The translations under genes and the position numbers were made by a program. Positions 44,207 to 52,751 of a stretch of DNA of 64,000 bases are shown in pieces. Origin of the DNA: JACKIC01 sp964392305. GTDB lineage: Bacteria > Planctomycetota > UBA1135 > UBA2386. Every line of letters starts with the position of its first letter. Within the stretch, counting starts at the first letter, position 1. Location of the stretch: the NCBI GenBank assembly GCA_964392305.1, contig CAYMPV010000013.1, positions 1 to 64,000 of the forward strand, given 5' to 3'. Under the pieces are notes generated by a model. That model saw only the letters and a list, made by a program, of their open reading frames with translations, did not search any database and was not told the DNA's origin.

Positions 44207-45856
44207 ATGATCCTCACTCGTCACGTCGTCCTTCTCATCGCCGGTTGCCAGGCCCTTCTCGCCCAGGTCGCGCCCGACCAGTTCGCCGCGATCCGCAAGG
44301 AAGGGTTGGCCAACTCCAAGGTGATGGCGCACCTCGATCACCTGGTCAACCGGATCGGCCCGCGCCTGACCGGGTCGGACAACCTCACGGTGGCCGGCGA
44401 ATGGGCCCGCGACGAGTTCAAGAGCATGGGCATCGAGAACGCGCACCTCGAGCAGTGGGGCGAGTTCGAGGTCGGCTTCAACCGCGGGCCGTGGTGGGGC
44501 CGCGTCACCAAGCCCGCGCCGATGGATCTGGTCTGCAACACCAACGCCTGGACCGCCGGTACGCGCATGCCGTCCAAGGGCCCGCTGCTGCCGGCGCCCG
44601 CGGACGCCGACGGCCTGGCGGCGATGCGCAGCAAGCTGCGCGGCGCCTGGCTGCTCAATCCGGCCGGTTCGATGATGAAGGACCTGACCGCGGCGCTCGA
44701 GGAGGAAGGCGGCTTCGGCTTCGTCACCGGGCGCGCCGGCCGCAACGGCCGCCCCAACGACCTGCTGATCACCGGCGGTCGGCCGCAGGTCGACTGGAAC
44801 AACCTGCCGACGCTGCCGACGGTGCAGATCCGTGGCGATCAGTACGAGGCGATCCAGAAGCTGCTCGACGACGGCCAGGAGGTCGAGGTCGAGTTCGACA
44901 TCCGCAACCACTTCCGCAAGGGCCCGATCCCGCTCTACAACGTGATCGCGGACATCCCCGGCACCGAGCACCCCGAACAGTTCGTGGTCGTCGGCGGCCA
45001 CCTCGACAGCTGGGACGGCGCCACCGGCACGACCGACAACGGCACCGGCACGGCGACGACGATGGAAGCGGCGCGCATCCTGATGGCGATCGGCGCCAAG
45101 CCCAAGCGCACGATCCGCTTCATGCTGTGGAGCGGTGAGGAGCAGGGCCTGCTGGGTTCGCGCGCGTGGGTGCAGGCGCACAAGGACGAGTTGGGCAACT
45201 ACAGTGCGTGCCTGGTGCACGACGGCGGCACCAACTACCTGTCGGGCATCGCCGGCATGGCGGAGATGCACCCGCAGCTGCAGACCGTGTTCGAGCCGGT
45301 CCTCTCGCTGTCGACCGAGATGCCGTTCAAGATCCGCGACATCGAAGCGTTCACGCCGATCGGCAGCGACCACGAAGCGTTCACCGCCGCCGGAGTGCCG
45401 GGATTCTTCTGGGATCAGGCCGGCCGTGCCAACTACACGCACACGCACCACACCCAGTACGACACCTACGACGCCGCGATCCCCGAGTACCAGATGCACT
45501 CGTCGGTGGTGATCGCCGTCGCCGCGTTGGGCCTCGCCAATCTGCCCGAATTGTTGACGCGCGAGAACATGAAGGTGCAGCGCGGCTTCGGCGGCGGCGG
45601 CGGGCGGCGCGGCGGCGGGCGCATGCTCGGCGTGACCCTGGGTGACGACGGCGTCACCATCGGCGAAGTGACCGCGGACAGCGTCGCGGCCAAGGCGGGC
45701 CTCAAGGCCGGCGACAAGATCCTCAAGATCGGCGACACCGCGATCGCCGGCCAGGGCGACCTGCGCCGGGCGCTGTTCGGCGGCGACGCCAAGAAGTCGC
45801 TGACCTACGAGCGCGCCGGCGAGCAGAAGACCGTCGAGGTCAGTTTCGAACGCTGA
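44207..45856 (+). CDS. M28-family peptidase with C-terminal PDZ domain
   Basis: A 549-residue secreted protein. A signal peptide (RHVVLLIAGCQALLAQ) precedes an M28 catalytic domain with VVGGHLDSWDGATGTTDNG (His and Asp ligands), LWSGEEQGLLGS (catalytic Glu) and, late, RANYTHTHHTQYDTYD with the final His. A Gly/Arg-rich linker (RGFGGGGGRRGGGR) leads to a PDZ domain (about residues 465-549: GVTIGEVTADSVAAKAGLKAG). The PDZ may recruit substrates. It is divergent from the sigma operon. Confidence 0.9.
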   Translation: MILTRHVVLLIAGCQALLAQVAPDQFAAIRKEGLANSKVMAHLDHLVNRIGPRLTGSDNLTVAGEWARDEFKSMGIENAHLEQWGEFEVGFNRGPWWGRVTKPAPMDLVCNTNAWTAGTRMPSKGPLLPAPADADGLAAMRSKLRGAWLLNPAGSMMKDLTAALEEEGGFGFVTGRAGRNGRPNDLLITGGRPQVDWNNLPTLPTVQIRGDQYEAIQKLLDDGQEVEVEFDIRNHFRKGPIPLYNVIADIPGTEHPEQFVVVGGHLDSWDGATGTTDNGTGTATTMEAARILMAIGAKPKRTIRFMLWSGEEQGLLGSRAWVQAHKDELGNYSACLVHDGGTNYLSGIAGMAEMHPQLQTVFEPVLSLSTEMPFKIRDIEAFTPIGSDHEAFTAAGVPGFFWDQAGRANYTHTHHTQYDTYDAAIPEYQMHSSVVIAVAALGLANLPELLTRENMKVQRGFGGGGGRRGGGRMLGVTLGDDGVTIGEVTADSVAAKAGLKAGDKILKIGDTAIAGQGDLRRALFGGDAKKSLTYERAGEQKTVEVSFER

Positions 45857-45907
45857 TCGAACGCACCCGTGACTGTCGCGCACCGCGCGGCAGTCGACCG
45901 CTGCCGT

Positions 45908-47005
45908 TCAGTCGATCCAACGCACGGCGTAGACCGGCGGCAGGTTGGCGGGCAACTCCCGCCAGCGATCACCGCCATCGGGGCTCGCCCAGACCCTTCC
46001 CGAGGTCGATCCCATCGCCAGCGTCTTGCCGTCGGCCGCGACCTCGAGGCCGTGGCGGTAGACGAGGTCGTAGGCGTGGCGCTGGGGCAGACCGCGTCGC
46101 AGTTCGGTGAACGAACGTCCAGCGTCGGTGGTGCGCAGCACGACGAGCTTGCCGTCGACCGCCATGCGGCACTCGTCCTTGACCGCGGGCACGAACCACG
46201 CGGTCCGGGGGTCGCGCGGGTGCACCGCGCAGGCGAAGCCGAAGCGGCTCGGTGCCTTGGCCTTGATCTCGCGCCACGGCTTGCCGGGCGTCTGGGTGCG
46301 GAAGATGCCGTTGTGGTGCTGGCACCAGATGCGGTCCGGGTCCGCGGCACACATCGCCAGCCGATGTGGATCCTGGATGTCGGGATCGAACTGCAGCTTC
46401 TTGGGCATGTAGGCGGCGCGCATGCCGGTGGCGACGTTGCGCCAGCGCCGCCCGCCGTCGGCAGTGCGCCAGACGCCGCCGGAAGACACGCCGACGGTCA
46501 CGCACGCCGGGTCGCGCGGATCGACGCAGATGCTGTGGATGCCCGGCATGTCGTAGCCGCCGCCGTTCCACTTCTTGCGCGCCTTGACGTTCCACAGGCC
46601 GTCGACGAGTTGCCAGGAACTGCCGGCGTCCGCGGAGTGGAACAGGCCACCGGGGATCGTGCCGCACCAGAGCGCGCCGGGCGCACGCGGGTCGATTTCG
46701 AGCGACCAGATCAGCCTGAGCGAATGGTCGGCGTCCTTCTTCTGGCCACGCTTGCCGCGCATCTTGGGCAACTGCGGATAGACGGGCACCGCGACTTCGC
46801 GCCAACGCTTGCCGTCGTGTCGGTGCAGCTTGGTGCCGAAGTGACCGTGATCGAGCGCCGCGTATCGCGAACCGTCACGCGGGTCGGCCAGCACCATCGA
46901 CACCGGTACGCCCGCGAAGTCGGGGCCGGCCACCGAGAAACCGCGCGCGTTGATCGTCGCGGTGAACAGGCCCTTGCGGGTCGCGATCAGCAGTTTCTTC
47001 GCCAT
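45908..47005 (-). CDS. BNR/WD40-like repeat protein (sialidase-fold)
   Basis: A 365-residue protein without a signal peptide, so cytoplasmic. It has several BNR/Asp-box-type motifs: SADAGSSWQLV, TADGGRRWRNV, TTDAGRSFTEL, SPDGGDRWREL, spread over a likely beta-propeller. The N-terminus KKLLIATRKGLFTA is typical of this group. It is often called exo-alpha-sialidase-like, but no sialidase catalytic residues are evident. It follows the ThiS/MoaD-like gene by 24 bases on the same strand, suggesting joint function. Confidence 0.85.
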   Translation of the reverse strand: MAKKLLIATRKGLFTATINARGFSVAGPDFAGVPVSMVLADPRDGSRYAALDHGHFGTKLHRHDGKRWREVAVPVYPQLPKMRGKRGQKKDADHSLRLIWSLEIDPRAPGALWCGTIPGGLFHSADAGSSWQLVDGLWNVKARKKWNGGGYDMPGIHSICVDPRDPACVTVGVSSGGVWRTADGGRRWRNVATGMRAAYMPKKLQFDPDIQDPHRLAMCAADPDRIWCQHHNGIFRTQTPGKPWREIKAKAPSRFGFACAVHPRDPRTAWFVPAVKDECRMAVDGKLVVLRTTDAGRSFTELRRGLPQRHAYDLVYRHGLEVAADGKTLAMGSTSGRVWASPDGGDRWRELPANLPPVYAVRWID

Positions 47006-47029
47006 GTCGTCCGATGGGCGTCGCCGCCC

Positions 47030-47299
47030 TCATCCGCCAGAGAGTGCCTGCAACACGTCGATCGCTGCGTCAGGAGCGACGCTGGTCTGCAGGCGGGTCC
47101 GATCGCGCACCACGACGCCGTCGACGAACACCGTGACGTGTTGTCGCAACGCGCCGGTGTCATCGAGGAGATAGCTGCGCGCCCGCGGGTATGCGTCGAA
47201 AGCTGCATCCAGGGCTTCCCTCACCGTCGCGCCTTCGACTCGGATCGGGGGGCACGATACGTGGCGCTGCAGCACCTGCGGGAAGCTCACACGCGGCAT
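47030..47299 (-). CDS. ThiS/MoaD-like ubiquitin-fold protein
   Basis: An 89-residue protein with the beta-grasp ubiquitin-like pattern: a first strand (MPRVSFPQVLQRH), GATVREALDAAFDAYP (a MoaD/ThiS-type helix), RQHVTVFVDGVVVRD, then a C-terminal Gly-Gly (LQALSGG). The terminal GG is the site where ThiS/MoaD-like proteins are adenylated for thiocarboxylate or conjugation. No E1-like or Moa genes are nearby. It sits directly before the BNR protein. The true start could lie upstream, but this one gives the family length. Confidence 0.8.
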   Translation of the reverse strand: MPRVSFPQVLQRHVSCPPIRVEGATVREALDAAFDAYPRARSYLLDDTGALRQHVTVFVDGVVVRDRTRLQTSVAPDAAIDVLQALSGG

Positions 47300-47454
47300 G
47301 GCCGGGAGTGTCGGGCCAGGGGCGGATGTGCTCAAGTGCGTCGGCAACTCCTGGGGAGCCGCTCGAGCCGTTCCGGGTGGGCTTGACGGTGGAGCATGGT
47401 GACGGGATCGTCGTGGCCTCGTCAAGCTGCGCTCAGGGAAGGGCGCTCTTCAAC

Positions 47455-48528
47455 ATGAACTGCACTCTCACCGCGCTCCTAGCCATCGTCCTCCCCTGTG
47501 CCAGCGGCTTGTCGCAGACGGCCACCGTGCAACTGGTTCCCAGCCAGGACAACACCCTCTACGAGGACCCCGCGGGTCTGGTCAGCAACGGCCAGGGGCA
47601 GTACGTGTTCGTCGGCAAGAACTCGACCGGCAGCATCCGTCGGGCGCTGTTGGCGTTCGACGTCGTCGGTTCGATCCCGGCGCGCTCGCGCATTCTCGAC
47701 GTGCAGTTGTCGATGGTCGTGCGGCAGAGCAACTCGCCAAGTCCGGACAACGCGACGCTGCACCGCGTCACCAGGGCCTGGGGCGAGGGCGCATCGGCAG
47801 GCACGGGCAACGAAGGCGGTGGCGCGCCGGCCGCGCCGGGCGACGCGACCTGGACCCACGCGGTGACGCCCACGATCGCATGGACCACGCTCGGCGGTGA
47901 CTACGTCGCCGCGCCGAGCAGCACGACCTCGCTACCCGTGACCGGCAGCTTCGCGTTCACCGCGACCGAACGGTTGCTGGCCGACGTGCAGGACTGGCTC
48001 GACGGCCAGCCCAACTTCGGGTGGTTGATGCGCACCGACGAACTGGCGAACAGCACGGCGCGGCGGATGGACAGCCGCAACAATGCGACCGCCACGGCGG
48101 TGGTGCCGACACTGACGGTGACCTACCTGCCTCCCGGGACCGTCGCCACGATCGGCGTCGGTTGTTCGACGAGTGGCAACATGAACCTGTTTCAGTCGGT
48201 CACCGGTCCGATCGATCAGGGCCAGACTGCCGTGCTGACGGTACAGAGCGGCGTGCCGCTCGGCTTGTTCGTGACGCTGCTGTCCTACGACGTGCGTCCC
48301 GACCCGCTGCAGCCTGCGGTGGGGTGTGACTGGTGGTTGCGCGACATTCCCTATCCCAACTTGGGCATCAAGCGACAGGACAGCGCCGGCAACTATTCGG
48401 AGTCGTTCCCGATCCCGCGCGACCTGGCGCTGGCGGGCATTCCGCTGGCGCTGCAGTCGGTGCTCGTGGACTGGGCTCACCCGCGGCAGTGGGCCGTGTC
48501 CAACGCCAACCTGATCTGCATCAACTGA
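47455..48528 (+). CDS. Secreted DNRLRE-like protein
   Basis: A 357-residue secreted protein with a signal peptide (ALLAIVLPCASGLSQT). Residues 20-225 resemble the DNRLRE type of beta-rich domain found in large secreted planctomycete proteins: VPSQDNTLYEDPAGLVSNG, RRALLAFDVVGSIPARSRIL, LLADVQDWLDGQPNFGWLMR. The final ~130 residues (VATIGVGCSTSGNMNLFQSV onward) form a second beta domain with two Cys. A surface or matrix role is likely. It is divergent from the ThiS-like gene. Confidence 0.75.
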   Translation: MNCTLTALLAIVLPCASGLSQTATVQLVPSQDNTLYEDPAGLVSNGQGQYVFVGKNSTGSIRRALLAFDVVGSIPARSRILDVQLSMVVRQSNSPSPDNATLHRVTRAWGEGASAGTGNEGGGAPAAPGDATWTHAVTPTIAWTTLGGDYVAAPSSTTSLPVTGSFAFTATERLLADVQDWLDGQPNFGWLMRTDELANSTARRMDSRNNATATAVVPTLTVTYLPPGTVATIGVGCSTSGNMNLFQSVTGPIDQGQTAVLTVQSGVPLGLFVTLLSYDVRPDPLQPAVGCDWWLRDIPYPNLGIKRQDSAGNYSESFPIPRDLALAGIPLALQSVLVDWAHPRQWAVSNANLICIN

Positions 48529-48547
48529 CGTCGGGTCGCGAGTCACG

Positions 48548-48988
48548 TCACTCGGCTCCGGACTGCCACCGCCGCTGCAGGTCCAAGAGCACCTGCATGG
48601 CGTGCGCGGCCCGGTCGGCCGGCACGAACAGGTGGTCGTGCCTCGCGCCGGCGACGACGTTGCACGGCAGATCCGCCTCGGCGAGCGCGGTGGCGACGAC
48701 CGCGGTGAGCCCGACCGCCTGCAACTCCGACGCGACCCGCAAGGTGATCTGCGCGGCGACGAACAGCACCGGCAACTTGTGATCGATGGCCTGCCGGAGC
48801 GGCACGATCAGCGACAACCCCTGTTCTTCGCGCATCGTCGCGACGCAGTCGAACGCGTCGAACGCCGTGTCCGGCGGCGCCGATACGAACGCGAACGTGC
48901 CGGCCACGAGCGTCGGCTCGAGGGCTGTCACCAGCGTGCGCAGGTGGGGCGAGTTCAGGTAGCTGCTCGGTTGATCGCTGCTTGTCAT
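48548..48988 (-). CDS. ACT-domain protein (DUF2241/ACT_7-like)
   Basis: A 146-residue soluble protein that resembles the COG3602/ACT_7 group: LVTALEPTLVAGTFAFVSAP, then a middle AFDCVATMREEQGLSLIVPL and a C-terminal ACT-like ITLRVASELQAVGLTAVVAT...DHLFVPADRAAHAMQVL. Such proteins are thought to bind amino acids or related ligands, but none is known. The start is the ATG before TSSDQPSSY. It converges with the DNRLRE-like gene. Confidence 0.8.
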   Translation of the reverse strand: MTSSDQPSSYLNSPHLRTLVTALEPTLVAGTFAFVSAPPDTAFDAFDCVATMREEQGLSLIVPLRQAIDHKLPVLFVAAQITLRVASELQAVGLTAVVATALAEADLPCNVVAGARHDHLFVPADRAAHAMQVLLDLQRRWQSGAE

Positions 48989-49172
48989 CCTGCGCGATCG
49001 TAGTCCGTGCACGCGCGCCGTTTCCCCGGCGGTTGCGCAGCCGCATCGAAGCCAGCAGTACGGTTCGGCTGTGGCGGTGGTCCGAACGTGTCGAATGGGG
49101 CCGCTCGAGTGCATCCTCGGGCGACTCGAATTCCGGGTATTTGCCCCAAGAATCGGTTTCGAGGTGAACTAG

Positions 49173-49202
49173 TGATGGTCCCTCTTGGGGCCATCAAGGA
49201 GG
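49173..49202 (+). promoter_or_regulatory. 5' hairpin overlapping the Shine-Dalgarno sequence
   Basis: TGATGGTCCC (49173-49182), loop TCTT, GGGGCCATCA (49187-49196) can form a 10-bp stem with one G-U pair. The last A of the stem is the first base of AAGGAGG (49196-49202), a perfect Shine-Dalgarno sequence seven bases before the ATG at 49210. The stem may protect the message or gate access to the ribosome. Confidence 0.6.
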
Positions 49203-49209
49203 TATGCAG

Positions 49210-49722
49210 ATGAGACTCAACCACCACGCCATGGCCTTGGTCGCCGGAACTCTCGCCGTCCAGGCGGTTCCGTGTCAGGACACGGTGCCGGTGTACACGC
49301 CCCCGCTCGGCGTCTCGATGACCGTGTTCGCGCAGGACGGTCCGGTCGGATATGCCTGCGAGCCGTTCCAGTGTGGGCCCAACAACATGACTGCAGTCGC
49401 CGGTGAGATGCTCGGCATCGAGGTCTACGGTGGGCGCGGCACCTTCTACGCACTGCTGGGCGGCATGCCGACACCAGCCTGTCAACCGATCGCGGGGATC
49501 GGCGGCGGCCTCGTGCTCGGCAGCCCCGCGTTCACGCTCGGGTTCGGCGGCATCTCCGATTTCGCGGCGGTCGCCGACTGCGATGTCGGAATGGCATTCA
49601 CCAACTTCACGGTGCCCGACATCGCCAACTTGGACATTGCGGTGCGGTTGCAGGCGGTCGCCTTCACCGCGGTTGGCCCCGGCATGGCCTTCTCGCGCGG
49701 CGTCGAGATCCGGGTCCGGTGA
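49210..49722 (+). CDS. Secreted beta-rich protein, unknown function
   Basis: A 170-residue protein with a signal peptide (RLNHHAMALVAGTLAVQAVP). The mature part is beta-rich and has five Cys residues (CEPFQC, CQP and others) and repeated Gly-rich segments (GFGGISDF). I recognise no family. The ATG at 49210 fits the AAGGAGG at 49196-49202; an ATG at 49204 would be too close. The strong Shine-Dalgarno sequence, rare in this window, and the 5' hairpin suggest high expression. Confidence 0.75.
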   Translation: MRLNHHAMALVAGTLAVQAVPCQDTVPVYTPPLGVSMTVFAQDGPVGYACEPFQCGPNNMTAVAGEMLGIEVYGGRGTFYALLGGMPTPACQPIAGIGGGLVLGSPAFTLGFGGISDFAAVADCDVGMAFTNFTVPDIANLDIAVRLQAVAFTAVGPGMAFSRGVEIRVR

Positions 49723-49813
49723 GCTGATCGAACGAATGGCGGCGCCGGCACTGGCGCCGCCATCCGTGTTGCGGGCTCCACCGTCGTCAGGGGGAGTCGT
49801 GGGGAGCTTCAGC

Positions 49814-50695
49814 TCAGACCCGATCCGGGTCCTGACCGCGCAACACCGAGTTGCCGTCGAACGTCTCGCGCAGGTTGGCGCGCGCCGGCTGCTGCAGCAT
49901 CTGCTCGCTGATGCGGCCGCTCTGCGCGAAGAAACCGATCGGGTTCTTCCACACCAGCTGCTCGACCTTGCTGCGCGGCACGCCGGCCTGCTCGAGCTTG
50001 ACGACCGTGCGCGGCACCATCATCGGGTCGCTGACGCCCCAGTCGGCGGCGCTGTTGATGACGAAGCGGTCGACGCCGTACTCGAGCACGATCGCGACCA
50101 TGCGCGCGGGGTCCATCTTGGTGTTGGGGTAGATCGAGAACCCCGACCAGCAGCCCAGGTCCCGGGTGATCTTGATCGTCTCCTCGTTGCCGTGGTCGAG
50201 CAGCAGCTTCTCCATCGGGAAGTTCTGCTCACGCACGATCGCGATGCAGCGTTCGAAACCCTTCTTCTTGTCGCGGTGCGGCGTGTGCACCAGCACCGGC
50301 AGCGAGTGGCGCATCGCCAGCTGCAGTTGCTCGGCCATGAACTTCTCTTCGGTCTTGGTCTGGTCGTCGAGGCCGATCTCGCCGACGCCGACGCACGAGT
50401 CCTTCTCGCAGTAACGCGGCAGCACCGCGAGCACGTCCTTGTTGACGCGGTCGTCGTTGGCCTCGCGCGGGTTGAGCCCCATGGTGCAGAAGTGGTGGAT
50501 GCCGAACTGCTGGGCGCGATGGCGCTCCCAGCCGATCAGCGTCTCGAAGTAGTCGACGAAGGTGCCGACCGAGGTGCGGTTCTGGCCCAGCCAGAACGCC
50601 GGTTCGAGCACGCCGCGCACACCCGCGAGCGCGAGGCGCTCGTAGTCGTCGGTGATGCGGCTGAACATGTGGATGTGCGGTTCGAAGATCAGCAT
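49814..50695 (-). CDS. eboC: TatD-like metal-dependent hydrolase, EboC type
   Basis: A 293-residue amidohydrolase-fold protein. It begins MLIFEPHIHMFSR with the HxH metal pair at 7 and 9, followed by VGVGEIGLDDQT (Glu ligand), VLVHTPHRDKKKGFER (His) and KLLLDHGNEETIK (His), and a late NSAADWGVSDPM (Asp). This matches TatD-family proteins in ebo clusters, which are linked to export of a cofactor-like precursor to the periplasm. It follows the EboA gene by 44 bases. Confidence 0.8.
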   Translation of the reverse strand: MLIFEPHIHMFSRITDDYERLALAGVRGVLEPAFWLGQNRTSVGTFVDYFETLIGWERHRAQQFGIHHFCTMGLNPREANDDRVNKDVLAVLPRYCEKDSCVGVGEIGLDDQTKTEEKFMAEQLQLAMRHSLPVLVHTPHRDKKKGFERCIAIVREQNFPMEKLLLDHGNEETIKITRDLGCWSGFSIYPNTKMDPARMVAIVLEYGVDRFVINSAADWGVSDPMMVPRTVVKLEQAGVPRSKVEQLVWKNPIGFFAQSGRISEQMLQQPARANLRETFDGNSVLRGQDPDRV

Positions 50696-50739
50696 CGGAG
50701 TGCGGCGGTGGGCGGAGCGGGTCTGTGGCGAGGCAGGTC

Positions 50740-51561
50740 TCAGGCGAGGCAACGCTGCAGGATGGCGCGGATGTCGGCGCGCGGTTCGCGCGGCAAACGC
50801 TCGGCGGCGAACGCGAACAGGTCCTCGCGGCCCAGGGCCAGCAGGCCCTCCGCGGCGGCCGCGCGCACGCCGTCGTCGCCGTGCTCGAGGCCGCCGACGA
50901 GCCGCGCGGCGCTGCCGGCGGTGGGGGCCAGGCCGATCATGCGCCAGGTGTCGCGCCAGACGGCGCGACCGGCGGCTTCGCGTTCGGTGGCGAGGTCCTG
51001 CAGCATCGTCGACAGACCGGCGTTGGCGTGTTGCTCGGCGAACAAGCAGCGCGCCAGCGGCAGGTCGAGGAACGCCAGCTTGAGCAGCACGCGGTTGGCG
51101 ACGTCGAGTTCGAAGCCCGGTTGGCCGACCGTGCGTGCGAACAGGTCGCCGTCGCAGAGCGCGGCCTCGACGTGCACCAGCATGTTGGTGCGCTGCACCT
51201 CGCCGAACATGCGCACCGTGATCGGACCGATCGGCAGCACGTGCAGGGCGCGCAGCAGCATGGTGCGCTCTTCGATGTCGCCGTGTTGATAGAGGTCGAA
51301 CAGTTCGTCGTCGCTGGCCTCGCAGCGGGTCAGCAGCAGGGCCGCGGCGAGGTCGCACGGCCGGAAGGCGTCGAGGTCGAGTGTGGCGCCGCCGATGCCG
51401 ACGCGGCCGCCGCCGAGGTGGTGGCGGCCAATGCGTCGGGGCAGGCCGGGGAACACCACGGCCAGCTGGCTACGATCGGCCAGCACCTTGTGGAACTCGG
51501 CGTCGGCGCCGGCTGCGGCCGGGCCCAGATGCATGGCGAGTTGTTCGTGCGGGCGGGACAT
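50740..51561 (-). CDS. eboA: EboA-family protein
   Basis: A 273-residue helical protein resembling EboA: LAVVFPGLPRRIGR, LYQHGDIEERTMLLRALHVL, VQRTNMLVHVEAALCDGDLF, DVANRVLLKLAFLDLPLARC and ATEREAAGRAVWRDTWRMIG. The RTNM...E.A and W.....KA.F.. blocks are family signatures from memory; here Asn-Arg replaces the usual Asn-Gln. It has no signal peptide. With EboC it forms half of an ebo locus; the UbiA-like EboB and the sugar-enzyme-like EboD/E/F are not in the window. Confidence 0.8.
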   Translation of the reverse strand: MSRPHEQLAMHLGPAAAGADAEFHKVLADRSQLAVVFPGLPRRIGRHHLGGGRVGIGGATLDLDAFRPCDLAAALLLTRCEASDDELFDLYQHGDIEERTMLLRALHVLPIGPITVRMFGEVQRTNMLVHVEAALCDGDLFARTVGQPGFELDVANRVLLKLAFLDLPLARCLFAEQHANAGLSTMLQDLATEREAAGRAVWRDTWRMIGLAPTAGSAARLVGGLEHGDDGVRAAAAEGLLALGREDLFAFAAERLPREPRADIRAILQRCLA

Positions 51562-51650
51562 GAGGGCGAGCAGGATAACGAAAGGCGCGGTGAGAGTCGC
51601 GGGTGCATCCCGCCCTGGCGACGCGGTGCAGTCATCGCTAGTGTGCGCCG

Positions 51651-52691
51651 ATGGATTTCCCCGGTTGGGATCCGGTGCTGCTGGACATCCCGCTGCTGCC
51701 GATCGACGTGCGCTGGTACGGCTTGATGTACGTGGTCGGATTCATCTGCGCACAGTGGATACTGACGCGATTGGCGCGGCGGCAGTTCTTCCCGGTGCCG
51801 CCCGAGGCCGCCGGTGACCTGGTGTTCTACTGCGTGTTCGGCGTGCTGCTCGGCGGCCGTGCCGGCTACGCCCTGTTCTACGACACCTCGCTGCTCAACC
51901 CGCTGCAGTTCCTGCAGGTCTGGCGCGGCGGCCTGGCGTTCCACGGCGGCCTCGCCGGCGTCGCGATCGCCGCCTGGCTGTTCTGCCGCAAACACAAGAT
52001 CGGTTGGGGTCGCACCGCCGATGCGCTGGCCCTCGCCGTGACTCCCGGCATCTTCGCGGTGCGCTTCGCCAACTTCATCAACGGCGAACTGTACGGGCGC
52101 GTGACCGAGAAGGGCGTCGGCTGGGCGATGCAGTTCCCGACCGATCCGATGGCGATGCGGCTGCTGCGGCTGTCCGACGCGTGGACCATGCGCGATCGCG
52201 AACTGTGCCTGCAGGTCGCGTACGGCAAACGAACCTGGGAGAGCGTGCAGGGGCTGCTCAGCGAGGTCGACCAGTTCGGCCACAAGATCGACTGGGCTGA
52301 AGTCGTGCCGCGGCTGGACTGGGCCAAGGTCAAGGCCCTGACCGACGCCGCCGGCGATCCGTTGGTGCCGTTCCGGCATCCCTCGCAGCTCTACGAAGGG
52401 ATCGGCGAGGGGCTGCTGCTCGGCCTGGTGTTGTTCGTGCTCTACCTGCTGACCCGCCAGCGGCCGATGCGCGCCGGCAACTACACGGCGGTGTTCCTGC
52501 TCGGTTACGCGGCGGTGCGCATCGGACTCGAGAACGTGCGCCAGCCCGACGCGCAGTTCGGCGGCAACGGGACCGTGTTCCTTGGCCTGACCATGGGGCA
52601 GACGCTGAGCCTGGGCATGATCGTGGGCGCGGTGCTGATCCTGGTCTGGCCGTACCTGCGCCGTGGCCCCAAGAGCCGCGGTGGGGAATAA
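51651..52691 (+). CDS. lgt: Prolipoprotein diacylglyceryl transferase
   Basis: A 346-residue polytopic enzyme that adds a diacylglyceryl group to the lipobox Cys of prelipoproteins. The family blocks RWYGLMYVVGFI, GVLLGGRAGYALFYD, WRGGLAFHGGLAGVAIA and RFANFINGELYGRVT are present; the last contains the conserved N-F-x-N-x-E region. A polar loop of about 90 residues (roughly 160-245) is longer than in most Lgt. It provides lipidation for the many lipoproteins nearby. Confidence 0.96.
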   Translation: MDFPGWDPVLLDIPLLPIDVRWYGLMYVVGFICAQWILTRLARRQFFPVPPEAAGDLVFYCVFGVLLGGRAGYALFYDTSLLNPLQFLQVWRGGLAFHGGLAGVAIAAWLFCRKHKIGWGRTADALALAVTPGIFAVRFANFINGELYGRVTEKGVGWAMQFPTDPMAMRLLRLSDAWTMRDRELCLQVAYGKRTWESVQGLLSEVDQFGHKIDWAEVVPRLDWAKVKALTDAAGDPLVPFRHPSQLYEGIGEGLLLGLVLFVLYLLTRQRPMRAGNYTAVFLLGYAAVRIGLENVRQPDAQFGGNGTVFLGLTMGQTLSLGMIVGAVLILVWPYLRRGPKSRGGE

Positions 52692-52751
52692 TCGGTGACT
52701 GCGGCCCGTCTGCCACTACTGCACCCGTCTGCCAGCACCTGCGTCCCTCGA

